Shown: piece after piece, positions 53,587 through 62,188 of the stretch
How the letters are laid out: the number at the start of each line of letters is the position of its first letter
How positions within the stretch are numbered: position 1 is the stretch's first letter
DNA from: Ornithinimicrobium avium
GTDB lineage: Bacteria > Actinomycetota > Actinomycetes > Actinomycetales > Dermatophilaceae
DNA length: 64,000 bases
Reading direction: 5' to 3'
Assembly: GCF_003351765.1 (NCBI RefSeq)
Contig: NZ_CP031229.1
Coordinates: forward strand, 3,720,001 to 3,784,000
Notes under the pieces: generated by a model
The model's input: only the letters and a program-made list of their open reading frames with translations
Told to the model about the DNA's origin: nothing
Database searches by the model: none
Program-made: the position numbers and the translations under genes

Positions 53587-56500
53587 CGGGCAGCACGCGG
53601 CCCGCCGCCAAGCCGCCGGGCGTGCCCGTGACGACGCACCCACCGGCTCCGACGAGGTCGCGCTACAGCGCCTCGGAGCTGGCGCACGCGCTCGGCACGC
53701 CGCAGCCGACAGCCGAGCAGTCCGCCGTGGTCGAGGCGCCCCTGTCGCCGACCGTCGTCGTGGCGGGCGCCGGGTCCGGAAAGACCGAGACGATGGCCTC
53801 GCGCGTGGTCTGGCTGGTCGCCAACGGGCACGTGCACCCCTCCGAGGTTCTCGGGCTCACCTTCACCCGCAAGGCGGCGCTCGAGCTCGGCGAACGCCTG
53901 ACCGGCAAGCTGAGGCTGCTGAGCGAGGCCGGGCTGTGGAGCCCGGAGGACGATGCGGACGACGAAGACATGGGCCGGGACGCGTTCGACCTGCCCACCG
54001 TCTCCACCTACCACGCCTACGCCGGTCGCGTGGTCAGCGAGCACGGGCTGCTGCTCGGGGTTGAGCCGGACGCGCAGCTGCTGTCCGAGGCAGCCTGCTG
54101 GCAGCTCGCGCACGACGTCGTGACGGCCCACGACGGTGACATGTCGCAGATGCCCTATGCCGAGTCCACGGTCGTGCGCGCCGTCCTGGGGCTGGCCGGG
54201 GAGCTCGGCGAGCACCTGGTCGACCCGGAGGAGGCGCTCGCGTGGGTCGAGCGGGTCGCCGCGCGCGTCGGGGGCCTGCCTGGGCGGGACGGCGGTCGCC
54301 CGAAGGCGGTCGGGCGCAACACCGCGGCGGCGCTGCGCGCCCAGGCGCTGATCTACCCGCTCGTCGAGCGCTACCGTGCCGCCAAGGACGCCAGGGGCGC
54401 GCTCGACTTCGGCGACCAGATGGCGCTGGCCGCGCGGCTCGCGCGGGACGTCCCCGCCGTGGGTGGGGCCGAGCGCTCGCGCTACCGGGCGGTGCTGCTG
54501 GACGAGTTCCAGGACACCTCGGAGGCCCAGATGGTCCTCATGAGCTCGTTGTTCGCCGGCGAGGACCTGCCGGTGACGGCCGTCGGCGACCCGCACCAGT
54601 CCATCTACGGCTGGCGCGGGGCCAGCGCCGGCACGCTCACCCGCTTCCCCCGCGAGTTCACGGTTCAGGGACGACCGGCCGCCGTGCTCAACCTCAGTCT
54701 CTCGTGGCGCAACGACCGAGACGTGCTCGCCGCGGCCAACGCGGTGGCCGCGGACCTGCAGGCCACCACCCGCATCCCCGTGGAGATGCTGCGCGCCGGC
54801 CCCGCCGCGGGCGGGGGCACGGTGGAGGCGGCGCGGCTGCTGGACCACGTCGCCGAGGCCGAGCACGTCGCCGACTGGGTGCGCGAGCACTGGGGCGGCC
54901 CCGGGGTCGGCACCGCGGCGGTCCTGTGCCGCGCCCGGGCACAGTTCCCGGTCCTCGTCGACGCGCTGCGCCGGCGTGGCCTGCCCGTCGAGGTGGTCGG
55001 CCTCGGCGGGCTGCTCGACACCCCCGAGATCCTGGACCTGGTGGCACTCCTCTGGACCGTCCAGCACCCGAGCAGGGGGGACCAGGTCATGCGGTTGCTG
55101 ACCGGACCTGTCTGCCGCCTCGGTGCCGCGGACGTCGACGCGCTGTGGGCGTGGGCGCGCGAGCAGGCCCGCCCCCCGGCGGGCTACGAGCACCTCGGCC
55201 GCGAGCACGCGCCGCTGCTCGCCGAGTCGCTGGACCACCCGCCCCCGTCCGGCTGGGTCGACCCCGAGGGTCGTCACCTCGGGCCCGAGGCGCAGGCGCG
55301 CGTCGCCTGGCTCTCCGGGGTGGTGCGCCGACTGAGGTCCCTCGTCGGGTTGCCGCTGCCCGACCTCGTCATCGAGGCCGAGCGGCTCCTGGGGCTCGAC
55401 CTGGAGGTCGCGGCCGACCCGGACCTGCACCCGTCCTGGGCACACGCGCAGCTGGACGCGCTCGCCGACGTCGCTGCCGGGTTCGCTGCTGCTGCCGACC
55501 GGGTCAGCCTCGGTGGCTTCCTCGACTGGCTCGACGCCGCCCGGCAGCACGAGCGCGGCCTGGAGGAGGCGGAGGTCCCCGAGCTGGCCGAGGTCAGCGT
55601 GGACACCTCCGCGGTCCAGGTGCTCACCGTCCACGCGGCCAAGGGCCTGGAGTGGGACCTCGTGGCCGTTCCCGGGCTGGTGGAGGGCACCTTCCCGGCG
55701 GGCGGGTCCCCCGCCAAGGCGGGCGGGGGAGAGTGGGTCGTGGGCGAGCGTCGCGACAAGACGTGGCTCACCGGCATCGGCAGGCTGCCGACCCCCCTGC
55801 GGGGAGACCGGGAGGACCGCCCGGACCTGGGCTGGGCCTCGGTGACGGACACCCACGAGCTCGAGGACGAGCTGGACCGGGTCTACCGCGAGGGCGGGGT
55901 CTACGCCGTGCGCGAGGAGCGTCGCCTCGCCTACGTTGCGTTCACGCGGGCCCGGCACCGGATGCTGCTCACCGCCCCGGTCTGGTCCACGGGCAAGCGG
56001 CCGCGCGTGACCTCGCGCTTCCTGAAGGACGTCATGACGGCGCCCGGGTCGCCGGTGACCGTCCGCACGTGGGTGCCGATGCCAGACCCGGACGACGCCG
56101 TGGCCTGTCAGAACCCGCGGCTCGCGGAGGAGGAGACCGCCCCGTGGCCGGTCGCGCCCTCGGACCGGCGCCGAAACGTGCGGGACGTGGCGACGGCCCT
56201 GGTGTCGGCGCGCGCCGCCGGGACCCCCGTCAGATCGGGTGAGGGACCCTGGGGCGACGTCGTCCGGCAGCTGCTGACCGAGCGGGCGGAGGCGCGGCTG
56301 GCGAGCCCCGGCGCCCGCATCCCGGAGCACCTGTCGACGTCGGCCGTCGTGGACCTGGCGGGTGACCCGGCGGGCTTCCGCGCGCGGCTGCGCCGACCTC
56401 TGCCGACCCCGCCGGCGGCCCACGCCCGGCTGGGCACCGCCTTCCACGCCTGGGTCGAGCAGCACTATGCGGCCGCTGCTCTCGTCGACCTGGACGAGCT

Positions 56501-56951
56501 GGTCGCCGGGCACCCGGAGGACCACCCGGAGGAGGAGCTCGAGGTGCTCCAGCGCCACTTCCTCGCCAGCCCGTGGGCGGACCGGGTGCCGCTGGAGGTC
56601 GAGGTGGCGGTGGAGACCACCCTGGCCGGTCGTAGCGTCCGGGGCAGGCTGGACGCCGTGTTCGAGGACCTCGACGGCGGCGTCACCATCGTGGACTGGA
56701 AGACCGGGCGGCCCGGAACCGAGCAGCAGCGGTCGCAGCGGGCCCTCCAGCTCGCGGTCTACCGGCTCGCCTACGCCCGGCTCACCGGGCGCGAGCCCGC
56801 TCTCGTGCGAGCGGCCTTCTTCTTCGCTGCGACCGGGGAGACGGTGCGGCCCAACATGCCGGACGAGCGAGAGCTGGAGGAGCTTCTGTCCGCCCTGACC
56901 GACGACGCACCGTCGGAGCCGGCGACGACGCCGGGACGGAACCACCGGTAG
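53583..56951 (+). CDS. adnB: Helicase-nuclease subunit AdnB
   Basis: The protein has 1122 residues from GTG 53583, coupled to adnA (GTGA). The motor is complete: GAGSGKTET, FTRKAALELGERL, LLDEFQDTSEAQ, GDPHQSIYGWRGA, LSWRND, VLTVHAAKGLEWD and YVAFTRARHRM. The C-terminal nuclease (about 960-1090) has FHAWVEQHY, GRLDAVFED and TIVDWKTGRPG, then QLAVYRLAYARL. No Fe-S Cys set is seen here, unlike AdnA. It is the leading motor of the AdnAB complex in mycobacteria (family knowledge). Confidence 0.94.
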   Translation: MTGSTRPAAKPPGVPVTTHPPAPTRSRYSASELAHALGTPQPTAEQSAVVEAPLSPTVVVAGAGSGKTETMASRVVWLVANGHVHPSEVLGLTFTRKAALELGERLTGKLRLLSEAGLWSPEDDADDEDMGRDAFDLPTVSTYHAYAGRVVSEHGLLLGVEPDAQLLSEAACWQLAHDVVTAHDGDMSQMPYAESTVVRAVLGLAGELGEHLVDPEEALAWVERVAARVGGLPGRDGGRPKAVGRNTAAALRAQALIYPLVERYRAAKDARGALDFGDQMALAARLARDVPAVGGAERSRYRAVLLDEFQDTSEAQMVLMSSLFAGEDLPVTAVGDPHQSIYGWRGASAGTLTRFPREFTVQGRPAAVLNLSLSWRNDRDVLAAANAVAADLQATTRIPVEMLRAGPAAGGGTVEAARLLDHVAEAEHVADWVREHWGGPGVGTAAVLCRARAQFPVLVDALRRRGLPVEVVGLGGLLDTPEILDLVALLWTVQHPSRGDQVMRLLTGPVCRLGAADVDALWAWAREQARPPAGYEHLGREHAPLLAESLDHPPPSGWVDPEGRHLGPEAQARVAWLSGVVRRLRSLVGLPLPDLVIEAERLLGLDLEVAADPDLHPSWAHAQLDALADVAAGFAAAADRVSLGGFLDWLDAARQHERGLEEAEVPELAEVSVDTSAVQVLTVHAAKGLEWDLVAVPGLVEGTFPAGGSPAKAGGGEWVVGERRDKTWLTGIGRLPTPLRGDREDRPDLGWASVTDTHELEDELDRVYREGGVYAVREERRLAYVAFTRARHRMLLTAPVWSTGKRPRVTSRFLKDVMTAPGSPVTVRTWVPMPDPDDAVACQNPRLAEEETAPWPVAPSDRRRNVRDVATALVSARAAGTPVRSGEGPWGDVVRQLLTERAEARLASPGARIPEHLSTSAVVDLAGDPAGFRARLRRPLPTPPAAHARLGTAFHAWVEQHYAAAALVDLDELVAGHPEDHPEEELEVLQRHFLASPWADRVPLEVEVAVETTLAGRSVRGRLDAVFEDLDGGVTIVDWKTGRPGTEQQRSQRALQLAVYRLAYARLTGREPALVRAAFFFAATGETVRPNMPDERELEELLSALTDDAPSEPATTPGRNHR

Positions 56952-56972
56952 CGCCGCCCCGGACCAGGAACG

Positions 56973-58550
56973 TCAGCGGTCGCCCCCGTCTTGTGCCGGG
57001 TCCGGCATCCCGTAGAGCTCGTGCAGCCGCTGCGCGTCTTCCTCGTCGTCCACAGCCTCCTCGTCCGCGGCGTCCGCGTGCCGGGCCCCCTCGTCGTCAT
57101 CCCCGGGCGTCCGGCCGTGCATCACCTGTTCATGACCGGCGTCGTCCGTGCTCGGCTCGTCGCCCGTCCCCGACCAGGCTGCCGGCTCCGTCGCGGCTCC
57201 CAGGTCCGTCGCGGCTCCCAACACCGTCCCTGTCGCCGGCTCCGCCCCCGGGTCCGTCTCGGTCTCAGGATCGTTGTCGCCTTCCACGGGCTCGCCGGCC
57301 GTCACGGTGTCCGGTGCATCCGGCACGTCCTCGGAAGCACCCGCCTGACCGTCACCACCCGCCTCCTCGGCGGATGCGTTGCCCTGCGCGACCCACCCCT
57401 GCTCGTCGCCCTCGCCCTCGATCACGGGGATCGGCTCCACGGCGTCGTCAGCGGGGGTCCGCTCGCCGTGGACGTCCTCGACCTCGGGGAGGGGCACCTC
57501 CATCGTCACGTCGGGATCGGGTCGGTCGGCGGGCTCGCCCGCCGGTACGACGGCGCCCACGGGCCGGTGGCCGGCGGTGGCGCCGGACGGCCGAGCCGTC
57601 ACCGGCACCAGGGAGTCGTCGGCCTCGGTGAGCCGGTCGGCGCGCCGCAGGGACTCGACGGCTCTGCGGGCGCCGGCCTCGTCGTCCTCGGCGACCGCCC
57701 GTGCGAGCCCGCGCAGGTGACGCAGCTCGGCGACCAGGCGTGCTCGCGCGTGGAGGTAGGGGTCCGGGCGGTGAGCACGGGCCAGGGTGTAGCTCTCCAG
57801 GACGGCCTCCCAGGCCTCCGGCGAGGCATGCGAGCGCAGCTCGGCGAGGTCGACAGCAGGGTCGCCGACCATCGCCTCGTCCCAGTCCGTCACCGCGACC
57901 ACCCGCCCCGAGGCCGCATCCTGGTCGTCGGTGAAGGCCACCAGGACGCTGTCCCCGGTGAAGCGGCCATGCACCGGCGTGGGTGCGAACTGCCACATCG
58001 GGGCTGCGTCGAAGGCCTCCTCCCAGCGTGCGAGCAGGCCTGTGGGCACCCGGCCGGTCTCGGCGGCGCGGTCGACCTCGGCGATGATCCGCTGGCGGGC
58101 TCCCGCGGCGTCGTAGATGGGCACGTCCTGCTCCTCGAACACCCCGCGCGTGATGTTGTGGATGGCGGCGAGGGCCCTGCCGACAGCGCTCGCGAGGCCC
58201 GGACCGGCCGGAAGCCGGTGCAGGTCCAGCGGCGAGCCGTCGACGTAGGGATAGACCGCGGCGCTGCCGTCCTTGCCCAGGGAGGCGTAGCCGACCGCCG
58301 CCGGCACCTTGAACGGCACGTGCCTGGCCAGCTGCCGGACGAGCTCGTCGTTGCGCTGCAGACGTGCGCCGGCGACCGGGGTCAGCGGCGCCCTCACCGT
58401 CCATCGACGACCTGTGGCGTCCTCCACCACCGCGGTCTGCAGGTCGTGGTCGTACCCGCCGTGGGGGAGACCGATCCCCGCCACCGACACCGGTTTCATC
58501 CCCGGGACGGCGGCGCTGGCGAGTGCGGCCAGGGCCAGATCGCTGCGCAT
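56973..58550 (-). CDS. APH/macrolide-phosphotransferase-like protein without catalytic Asp, with long acidic tail
   Basis: The protein has 525 residues from ATG 58550; GTG 58553, 6 nt after a -10 element, may be the true start. Residues 25-300 resemble aminoglycoside/macrolide kinases (VVEDATGRRWTVRAPL, AAVYPYVDGSPLDLHRLP, VAVTDWDEAMVGDPAVDLAEL). The Brenner motif HGD reads H194-G195-R196, so the catalytic base is lost; the Mg-binding D222 remains. From about residue 340 a Glu/Asp/Ala/Pro/Thr-rich tail of some 180 residues follows, ending in LHELYGMPDP. It may be a pseudokinase. Converges on adnB with 21 bp between. Confidence 0.75.
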   Translation of the reverse strand: MRSDLALAALASAAVPGMKPVSVAGIGLPHGGYDHDLQTAVVEDATGRRWTVRAPLTPVAGARLQRNDELVRQLARHVPFKVPAAVGYASLGKDGSAAVYPYVDGSPLDLHRLPAGPGLASAVGRALAAIHNITRGVFEEQDVPIYDAAGARQRIIAEVDRAAETGRVPTGLLARWEEAFDAAPMWQFAPTPVHGRFTGDSVLVAFTDDQDAASGRVVAVTDWDEAMVGDPAVDLAELRSHASPEAWEAVLESYTLARAHRPDPYLHARARLVAELRHLRGLARAVAEDDEAGARRAVESLRRADRLTEADDSLVPVTARPSGATAGHRPVGAVVPAGEPADRPDPDVTMEVPLPEVEDVHGERTPADDAVEPIPVIEGEGDEQGWVAQGNASAEEAGGDGQAGASEDVPDAPDTVTAGEPVEGDNDPETETDPGAEPATGTVLGAATDLGAATEPAAWSGTGDEPSTDDAGHEQVMHGRTPGDDDEGARHADAADEEAVDDEEDAQRLHELYGMPDPAQDGGDR

Positions 58551-58559
58551 CACGCTCCC

Positions 58560-58565
58560 ACCGTA
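58560..58565 (-). promoter_or_regulatory. -10 element of the phosphotransferase-like gene
   Basis: TACGGT, 6 nt before GTG 58553 and 9 nt before ATG 58550. Confidence 0.55.
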
Positions 58566-58630
58566 TGCGGTGCCGTCCCCGCAGCGGGGGAGGTGGACCG
58601 GCACGTCCTCGGTCGGTCACCGGCGCCACC

Positions 58631-58636
58631 TACAGT
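58631..58636 (+). promoter_or_regulatory. -10 element of nudC (leaderless type)
   Basis: TACAGT, 6 nt before GTG 58643; it forms an 89-bp divergent pair with the phosphotransferase promoter. Confidence 0.6.
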
Positions 58637-58642
58637 GGCCGG

Positions 58643-59590
58643 GTGACCCCCGCTGACGAGACGCTCCTGGACCTGGCGCTGTCCCGTGCCCTGATCGACC
58701 GCTCCGCGCGCGAGCGGGCGGACGAGGCGACGGTGGCGCGCGCGCTCGGCGACGACCGCACCCGGGTGCTGGTCCTGCGGCACGGTCGCAGCCGGGTGGT
58801 CGGTGGCGACGGTACCCGGCTCGCGCTGCGGCCGCCCGGCCCCTCGGACGAAGGACGCGTGCCCTGGTTCCTCGGTCGTCATGACGGGGTGGCCTACCTG
58901 GCCGTCGACGAGCCGGAGCCTGCCGACGACGAGGAAGGCGCGGGGCGCGGGGCGGTCGGCGTCTGGGCGTCGCTGCGCGAGGTGGGATCCGACCTGGACG
59001 ACCTGGAGGTGGGCCTGCTCACCACCGCCACGGCACTGCACGGCTGGCACTCCCGGCACGGCCACTGCCCCCGCTGCGGCGCGGCGACCCACGTCGTGCA
59101 GGGCGGCTGGGTGCGCCGGTGCCCCCGGGACGGCTCCGAGCACTACCCGCGCACCGACCCTGCGGTCATCATGGCGGTCGTGGACGACGACGATCGGCTG
59201 CTGCTCGCGAACGGCACCGGCTGGACACCGGGTCGGGTGTCCGTGCTGGCCGGTTTCGTCGAGGCGGGCGAGACGATGGAGGCGGCCGTCGTCCGTGAGG
59301 TCCAGGAGGAGGTCGGGGTGCACGTCACCGACCTGGTCTTCCGCGGGGACCAGCCCTGGCCCTTCCCCGCCTCGCTGATGCTCGGCTTCCGGGCCCGGGC
59401 GACCGCGACCCGGCTGACGCTCGACCCCGTCGAGATCAGCGCGGCGGACTGGTACACCCGGGACGATCTGGCGACGAGGGTCGCAGAGGGCAGCCGCACC
59501 CTGCCGGCCAGGGTGTCCATCGCGCGACTGCTCATCGAGGAGTGGTACGGCGGACCCATCGAGGAGCCGACAGGGGAGCCGCGCCGGTGA
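58643..59590 (+). CDS. nudC: NAD(H) diphosphatase / NAD-cap decapping enzyme NudC
   Basis: The protein has 315 residues from GTG 58643. The N-terminal domain precedes a zinc knuckle with CPRC and a third Cys in RRCPRDGSEHYPRTDPAVI; the fourth Cys of the E. coli enzyme is Asp here, as I recall for other actinobacteria. The Nudix box GFVEAGETMEAAVVREVQEEVG and the NADH-specific DQPWPFPASLMLGF are intact. It cleaves NADH to NMNH and AMP and can remove NAD caps from RNA. Its stop overlaps uvrD2. Confidence 0.95.
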   Translation: MTPADETLLDLALSRALIDRSARERADEATVARALGDDRTRVLVLRHGRSRVVGGDGTRLALRPPGPSDEGRVPWFLGRHDGVAYLAVDEPEPADDEEGAGRGAVGVWASLREVGSDLDDLEVGLLTTATALHGWHSRHGHCPRCGAATHVVQGGWVRRCPRDGSEHYPRTDPAVIMAVVDDDDRLLLANGTGWTPGRVSVLAGFVEAGETMEAAVVREVQEEVGVHVTDLVFRGDQPWPFPASLMLGFRARATATRLTLDPVEISAADWYTRDDLATRVAEGSRTLPARVSIARLLIEEWYGGPIEEPTGEPRR

Positions 59591-61740
59591 TGGCAGAGGG
59601 CGCTGACACCGTCCTGGAGGGCCTGGACCCGGAGCAGCGCGAGGTGGCCGCGCACCCGAGCGGGCCCATGGCCGTGCTGGCGGGGGCCGGCACGGGCAAG
59701 ACCCGCGCCATCACCCACCGGATCGCCTTCGGGGTGGCCAGCGGCGTCTACCACCCCTCGCGCGTGCTCGCCGTGACCTTCACCGCCCGTGCGGCAGGGG
59801 AGATGCGCACCCGGCTGCGCGGCCTGGGCGTGCCCCACGTCCAGGCGCGTACCTTCCACTCGGCGGCCTTGCGCCAGCTCCAGTTCTTCTGGCCGCAGGC
59901 GGTGGGCGGCGCGCCGCCCGACGTGGTCGCCCAGAAGGTCCCGGCGGTGGTCGAGGCCGCCGGCCGGCTGCGGCTGCGGCTCGACCGGGCGGCGCTGCGC
60001 GACGCGGCTGCTGAGATCGAGTGGTCCAAGGTCAGCATGCTGACCGCTCAGACGTACGCGGCCGCAGCGCGGGCCGGCGGACGTCAGGCGGCCGGCCTGG
60101 ACGCGACAGCGATGGCCAGGCTCATCCAGGTCTACGGCGAGGTCTGCGACGAGCGGCACGTCATCGACTTCGAGGACGTGCTGCTGCTCACGGTGGGTCT
60201 GCTCGACGAGCACCCGCGCATTGCGGCGCAGGTCCACGGGCAGTACCGGCACTTCGTGGTCGACGAGTACCAGGACGTCAACCCCCTGCAGCAGAAGCTG
60301 CTGGACCTGTGGGTGGGCGAGCGTTCTGACGTCTGCGTCGTGGGGGACCCGGCCCAGTCGATCTACTCCTTCACGGGTGCATCCGCCGACCACCTGCTGT
60401 CTTTCTCCGCCCGGCACCCCGGAGCCCGTACCGTCCGGCTGGTCCGCAACTACCGCAGCACTCCCCAGGTCATCCACCTGGCCAACCTGGTACTGGCCGG
60501 AGCGCGTCGACCCGACGGGCCGGCCGGCCGCTCGCTCGCTCCGTCCCTCGAGCTCGTGGCCCAGCGGAGGGACGGTCCGGCGCCGACGCTGCAGCGCTAC
60601 GACGACGACGTCGCTGAGGCGCAGGGAGTAGCGGCGAGGGTCCAGGACCTGCTCGGCTCGGGCGTCGCCGCGAGCGAGATCGCGGTGCTCTTCCGGACCA
60701 ACGGGCAGTCGCAGGCGTTGGAGTCGGCGCTCGCTCGCTCCGGCGTGCCCTACCTGGTCCGCGGCGGAGAGCGGTTCTTCGCCCGCGCCGAGGTGCGCTC
60801 GGCCGTCCTGCTGCTGCGCGGCGCGGTGCGCAGCGACGACGGTTCCTCGGCGCTGGGTGAGGTGGTGCGTGCGGTGCTGGCCGGCGCCGGGTGGTCGCCG
60901 GAGCCGGCGGAGGGGAGCGGAGCCACCCGGGAGCGCTGGGAGAGCCTGCAGGCGCTCGTGCTCCTGGCCGACGACCTGGCGCGCACGACGCCTGCGGCGC
61001 GGGCCGGCGACTTCGTGGCAGAGCTGGACAGGAGGGCCGCCGAGCAGCACGCGCCGACGGTGCAGGGGATCACCCTGGCGTCCCTGCATTCGGCCAAGGG
61101 CCTGGAGTGGGACGTGGTCCTGCTTGTCGGATGCAGCGACGGGCTGCTCCCCATCACCCTCGCCGACACCCCGGAGCGGGTGGAGGAGGAGCGCCGGCTG
61201 CTCTACGTGGGCATCACCCGGGCACGGGAGCGCCTGGAGCTGAGCTGGGCGGGGGCACGGACACCGGGCGGCCGGTCCAGCCGTCAGGTCTCCCGGTTCC
61301 TGGCGCCGGCCGCCGCGGTGCTGGGTGAGGGGGCCGCGGCAGGAGCGAGGCCGACGTCCGAGGGGCGCCGTGCCCGTCGGCGCACGGCGCCGCGGACCCC
61401 ACGGACGTGCCGCACCTGCGGGTCCATCCTGGACACCGCCGGCGAGCGCAAGGTGGGCCGGTGCGCGAACTGCCCCCCGACCTACGACGAGGCGACCTTC
61501 GAGCAGCTGCGCGCCTGGCGCAAGGAGCGGTCCGCCGCTGACGGGGTGCCCGCCTTCGTGGTCTTCACCGACGCCACGCTCGTCGCGATCGCCGAGACTC
61601 GGCCGACCGACCGGTCAGCGCTGCAACGCATCTCAGGGGTGGGGGAACGCAAGATCGAGCTGTATGGGGACGCCGTCCTCGAGGTGTTCCGGCCGGCCGC
61701 GGGCGACTCCTCGCGGGCCGGTCGCGGACGGGGCGAATAA
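59587..61740 (+). CDS. uvrD2: ATP-dependent DNA helicase UvrD2
   Basis: The protein has 717 residues from GTG 59587 (ATG 59590 is the next codon), overlapping nudC. Motor motifs GAGTGKTRAI, FTARAAGEMRTRL, VVDEYQDVNPLQQ, GDPAQSIYSFTGA, LASLHSAKGLEWD and YVGITRARERL are complete. A tetracysteine module (CRTC ... CANC) and a C-terminal HRDC domain (FEQLRAWRKERSAADGVPAFVVFTDATLVAIAE ... ISGVGERKIELYGDAVLEV) are the marks of mycobacterial UvrD2, where they aid DNA binding. Its last codons overlap the AT-rich box of the whiB7 promoter. Confidence 0.95.
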   Translation: MMAEGADTVLEGLDPEQREVAAHPSGPMAVLAGAGTGKTRAITHRIAFGVASGVYHPSRVLAVTFTARAAGEMRTRLRGLGVPHVQARTFHSAALRQLQFFWPQAVGGAPPDVVAQKVPAVVEAAGRLRLRLDRAALRDAAAEIEWSKVSMLTAQTYAAAARAGGRQAAGLDATAMARLIQVYGEVCDERHVIDFEDVLLLTVGLLDEHPRIAAQVHGQYRHFVVDEYQDVNPLQQKLLDLWVGERSDVCVVGDPAQSIYSFTGASADHLLSFSARHPGARTVRLVRNYRSTPQVIHLANLVLAGARRPDGPAGRSLAPSLELVAQRRDGPAPTLQRYDDDVAEAQGVAARVQDLLGSGVAASEIAVLFRTNGQSQALESALARSGVPYLVRGGERFFARAEVRSAVLLLRGAVRSDDGSSALGEVVRAVLAGAGWSPEPAEGSGATRERWESLQALVLLADDLARTTPAARAGDFVAELDRRAAEQHAPTVQGITLASLHSAKGLEWDVVLLVGCSDGLLPITLADTPERVEEERRLLYVGITRARERLELSWAGARTPGGRSSRQVSRFLAPAAAVLGEGAAAGARPTSEGRRARRRTAPRTPRTCRTCGSILDTAGERKVGRCANCPPTYDEATFEQLRAWRKERSAADGVPAFVVFTDATLVAIAETRPTDRSALQRISGVGERKIELYGDAVLEVFRPAAGDSSRAGRGRGE

Positions 61741-61775
61741 ATACCTTGCCCGGTGTCGACGGCCAGGTCTAGAGT
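61736..61775 (+). promoter_or_regulatory. whiB7 promoter with AT-rich WhiB7-type box
   Basis: AATAAATA (61736-61743) stands 2 bp before TTGCCC (-35, 61746-61751); 18 bp later comes TAGAGT (-10, 61770-61775). An AT-rich box next to the -35 is the known WhiB7/SigA binding arrangement that the AT-hook contacts, so autoregulation is likely. The box includes the uvrD2 stop TAA. Confidence 0.75.
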
Positions 61776-61847
61776 GATTCCCGTCCAGCTCACGGCCGTC
61801 GCATCGGCTCGTGGGGTCGAGCACCGAACGGGAGGAGGGTAGGAACC

Positions 61848-62054
61848 ATGAAGATGACGATCGTCAACCTCACCGGCGCGTCTGTCGACACGCACGCCGC
61901 AGTTCTGCCCGCCACCGGTGGCGCGCGTCTGCGTGCGTTCCGCCCGGCGGACGATGCAGCGGGAGGTCGTGGCTCCGGCTTCGGCACCGCCCGCACCGAG
62001 CTCTCGCCGACCCCCGTCCCCGTCCTGGACGTGACTCCCGACCCGACCAGCTAG
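61848..62054 (+). CDS. Upstream ORF (68 codons) in the whiB7 leader
   Basis: ATG 61848 follows GGAGGAGGGTAGGA, the strongest ribosome site in the window, and lies about 65 nt after the predicted transcription start. The peptide begins MKMTIVNLTGASVDTHAAVLPATGG and ends rich in Pro/Thr (SPTPVPVLDVTPDPTS). It resembles no enzyme. In mycobacteria and Streptomyces a leader uORF couples ribosome stalling by antibiotics to whiB7/wblC read-through; this ORF occupies that place. Its stop is 22 nt before the first leader hairpin. Confidence 0.75.
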   Translation: MKMTIVNLTGASVDTHAAVLPATGGARLRAFRPADDAAGGRGSGFGTARTELSPTPVPVLDVTPDPTS

Positions 62055-62075
62055 GCACCCCTTCCTGCGTCTGCC

Positions 62076-62163
62076 GGCCGCGAGTCCTCGTCAAAGGATC
62101 CGCGGCCGTTCTGCTGCCTGACCGGACATCGTCCGGGGAGCAGGGACCTGTCACCGCGGATCC
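62076..62163 (+). promoter_or_regulatory. Mutually exclusive RNA structures in the whiB7 leader (attenuator)
   Basis: Structure 1: 62076-62088 pairs with 62095-62107 (GGCCGCG/CGCGGCC plus TCCT/AGGA). Structure 2: GGATCCGCGG (62096-62105) pairs perfectly with CCGCGGATCC (62154-62163), enclosing a CCGGAC-ATC-GTCCGG hairpin (62122-62136). Both use 62096-62105, so they exclude each other. Structure 2 ends 12 nt before the whiB7 ribosome site. There is no long T run, so the read-out could be transcriptional or translational. Confidence 0.7.
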
Positions 62164-62188
62164 ACCCTCACCGCCGGAGGAGACCGCC

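Noticed and set aside
53379..56945. 1188-codon open frame opposite adnB
   Set aside because: It mirrors adnB codon by codon; high GC removes stops in the antisense frame, it has no motif, and it covers two clear genes.
56973..58550. Antibiotic-inactivating macrolide kinase
   Set aside because: The catalytic Asp of the HGD motif is Arg, and the gene lies in a housekeeping repair block, not a resistance island.
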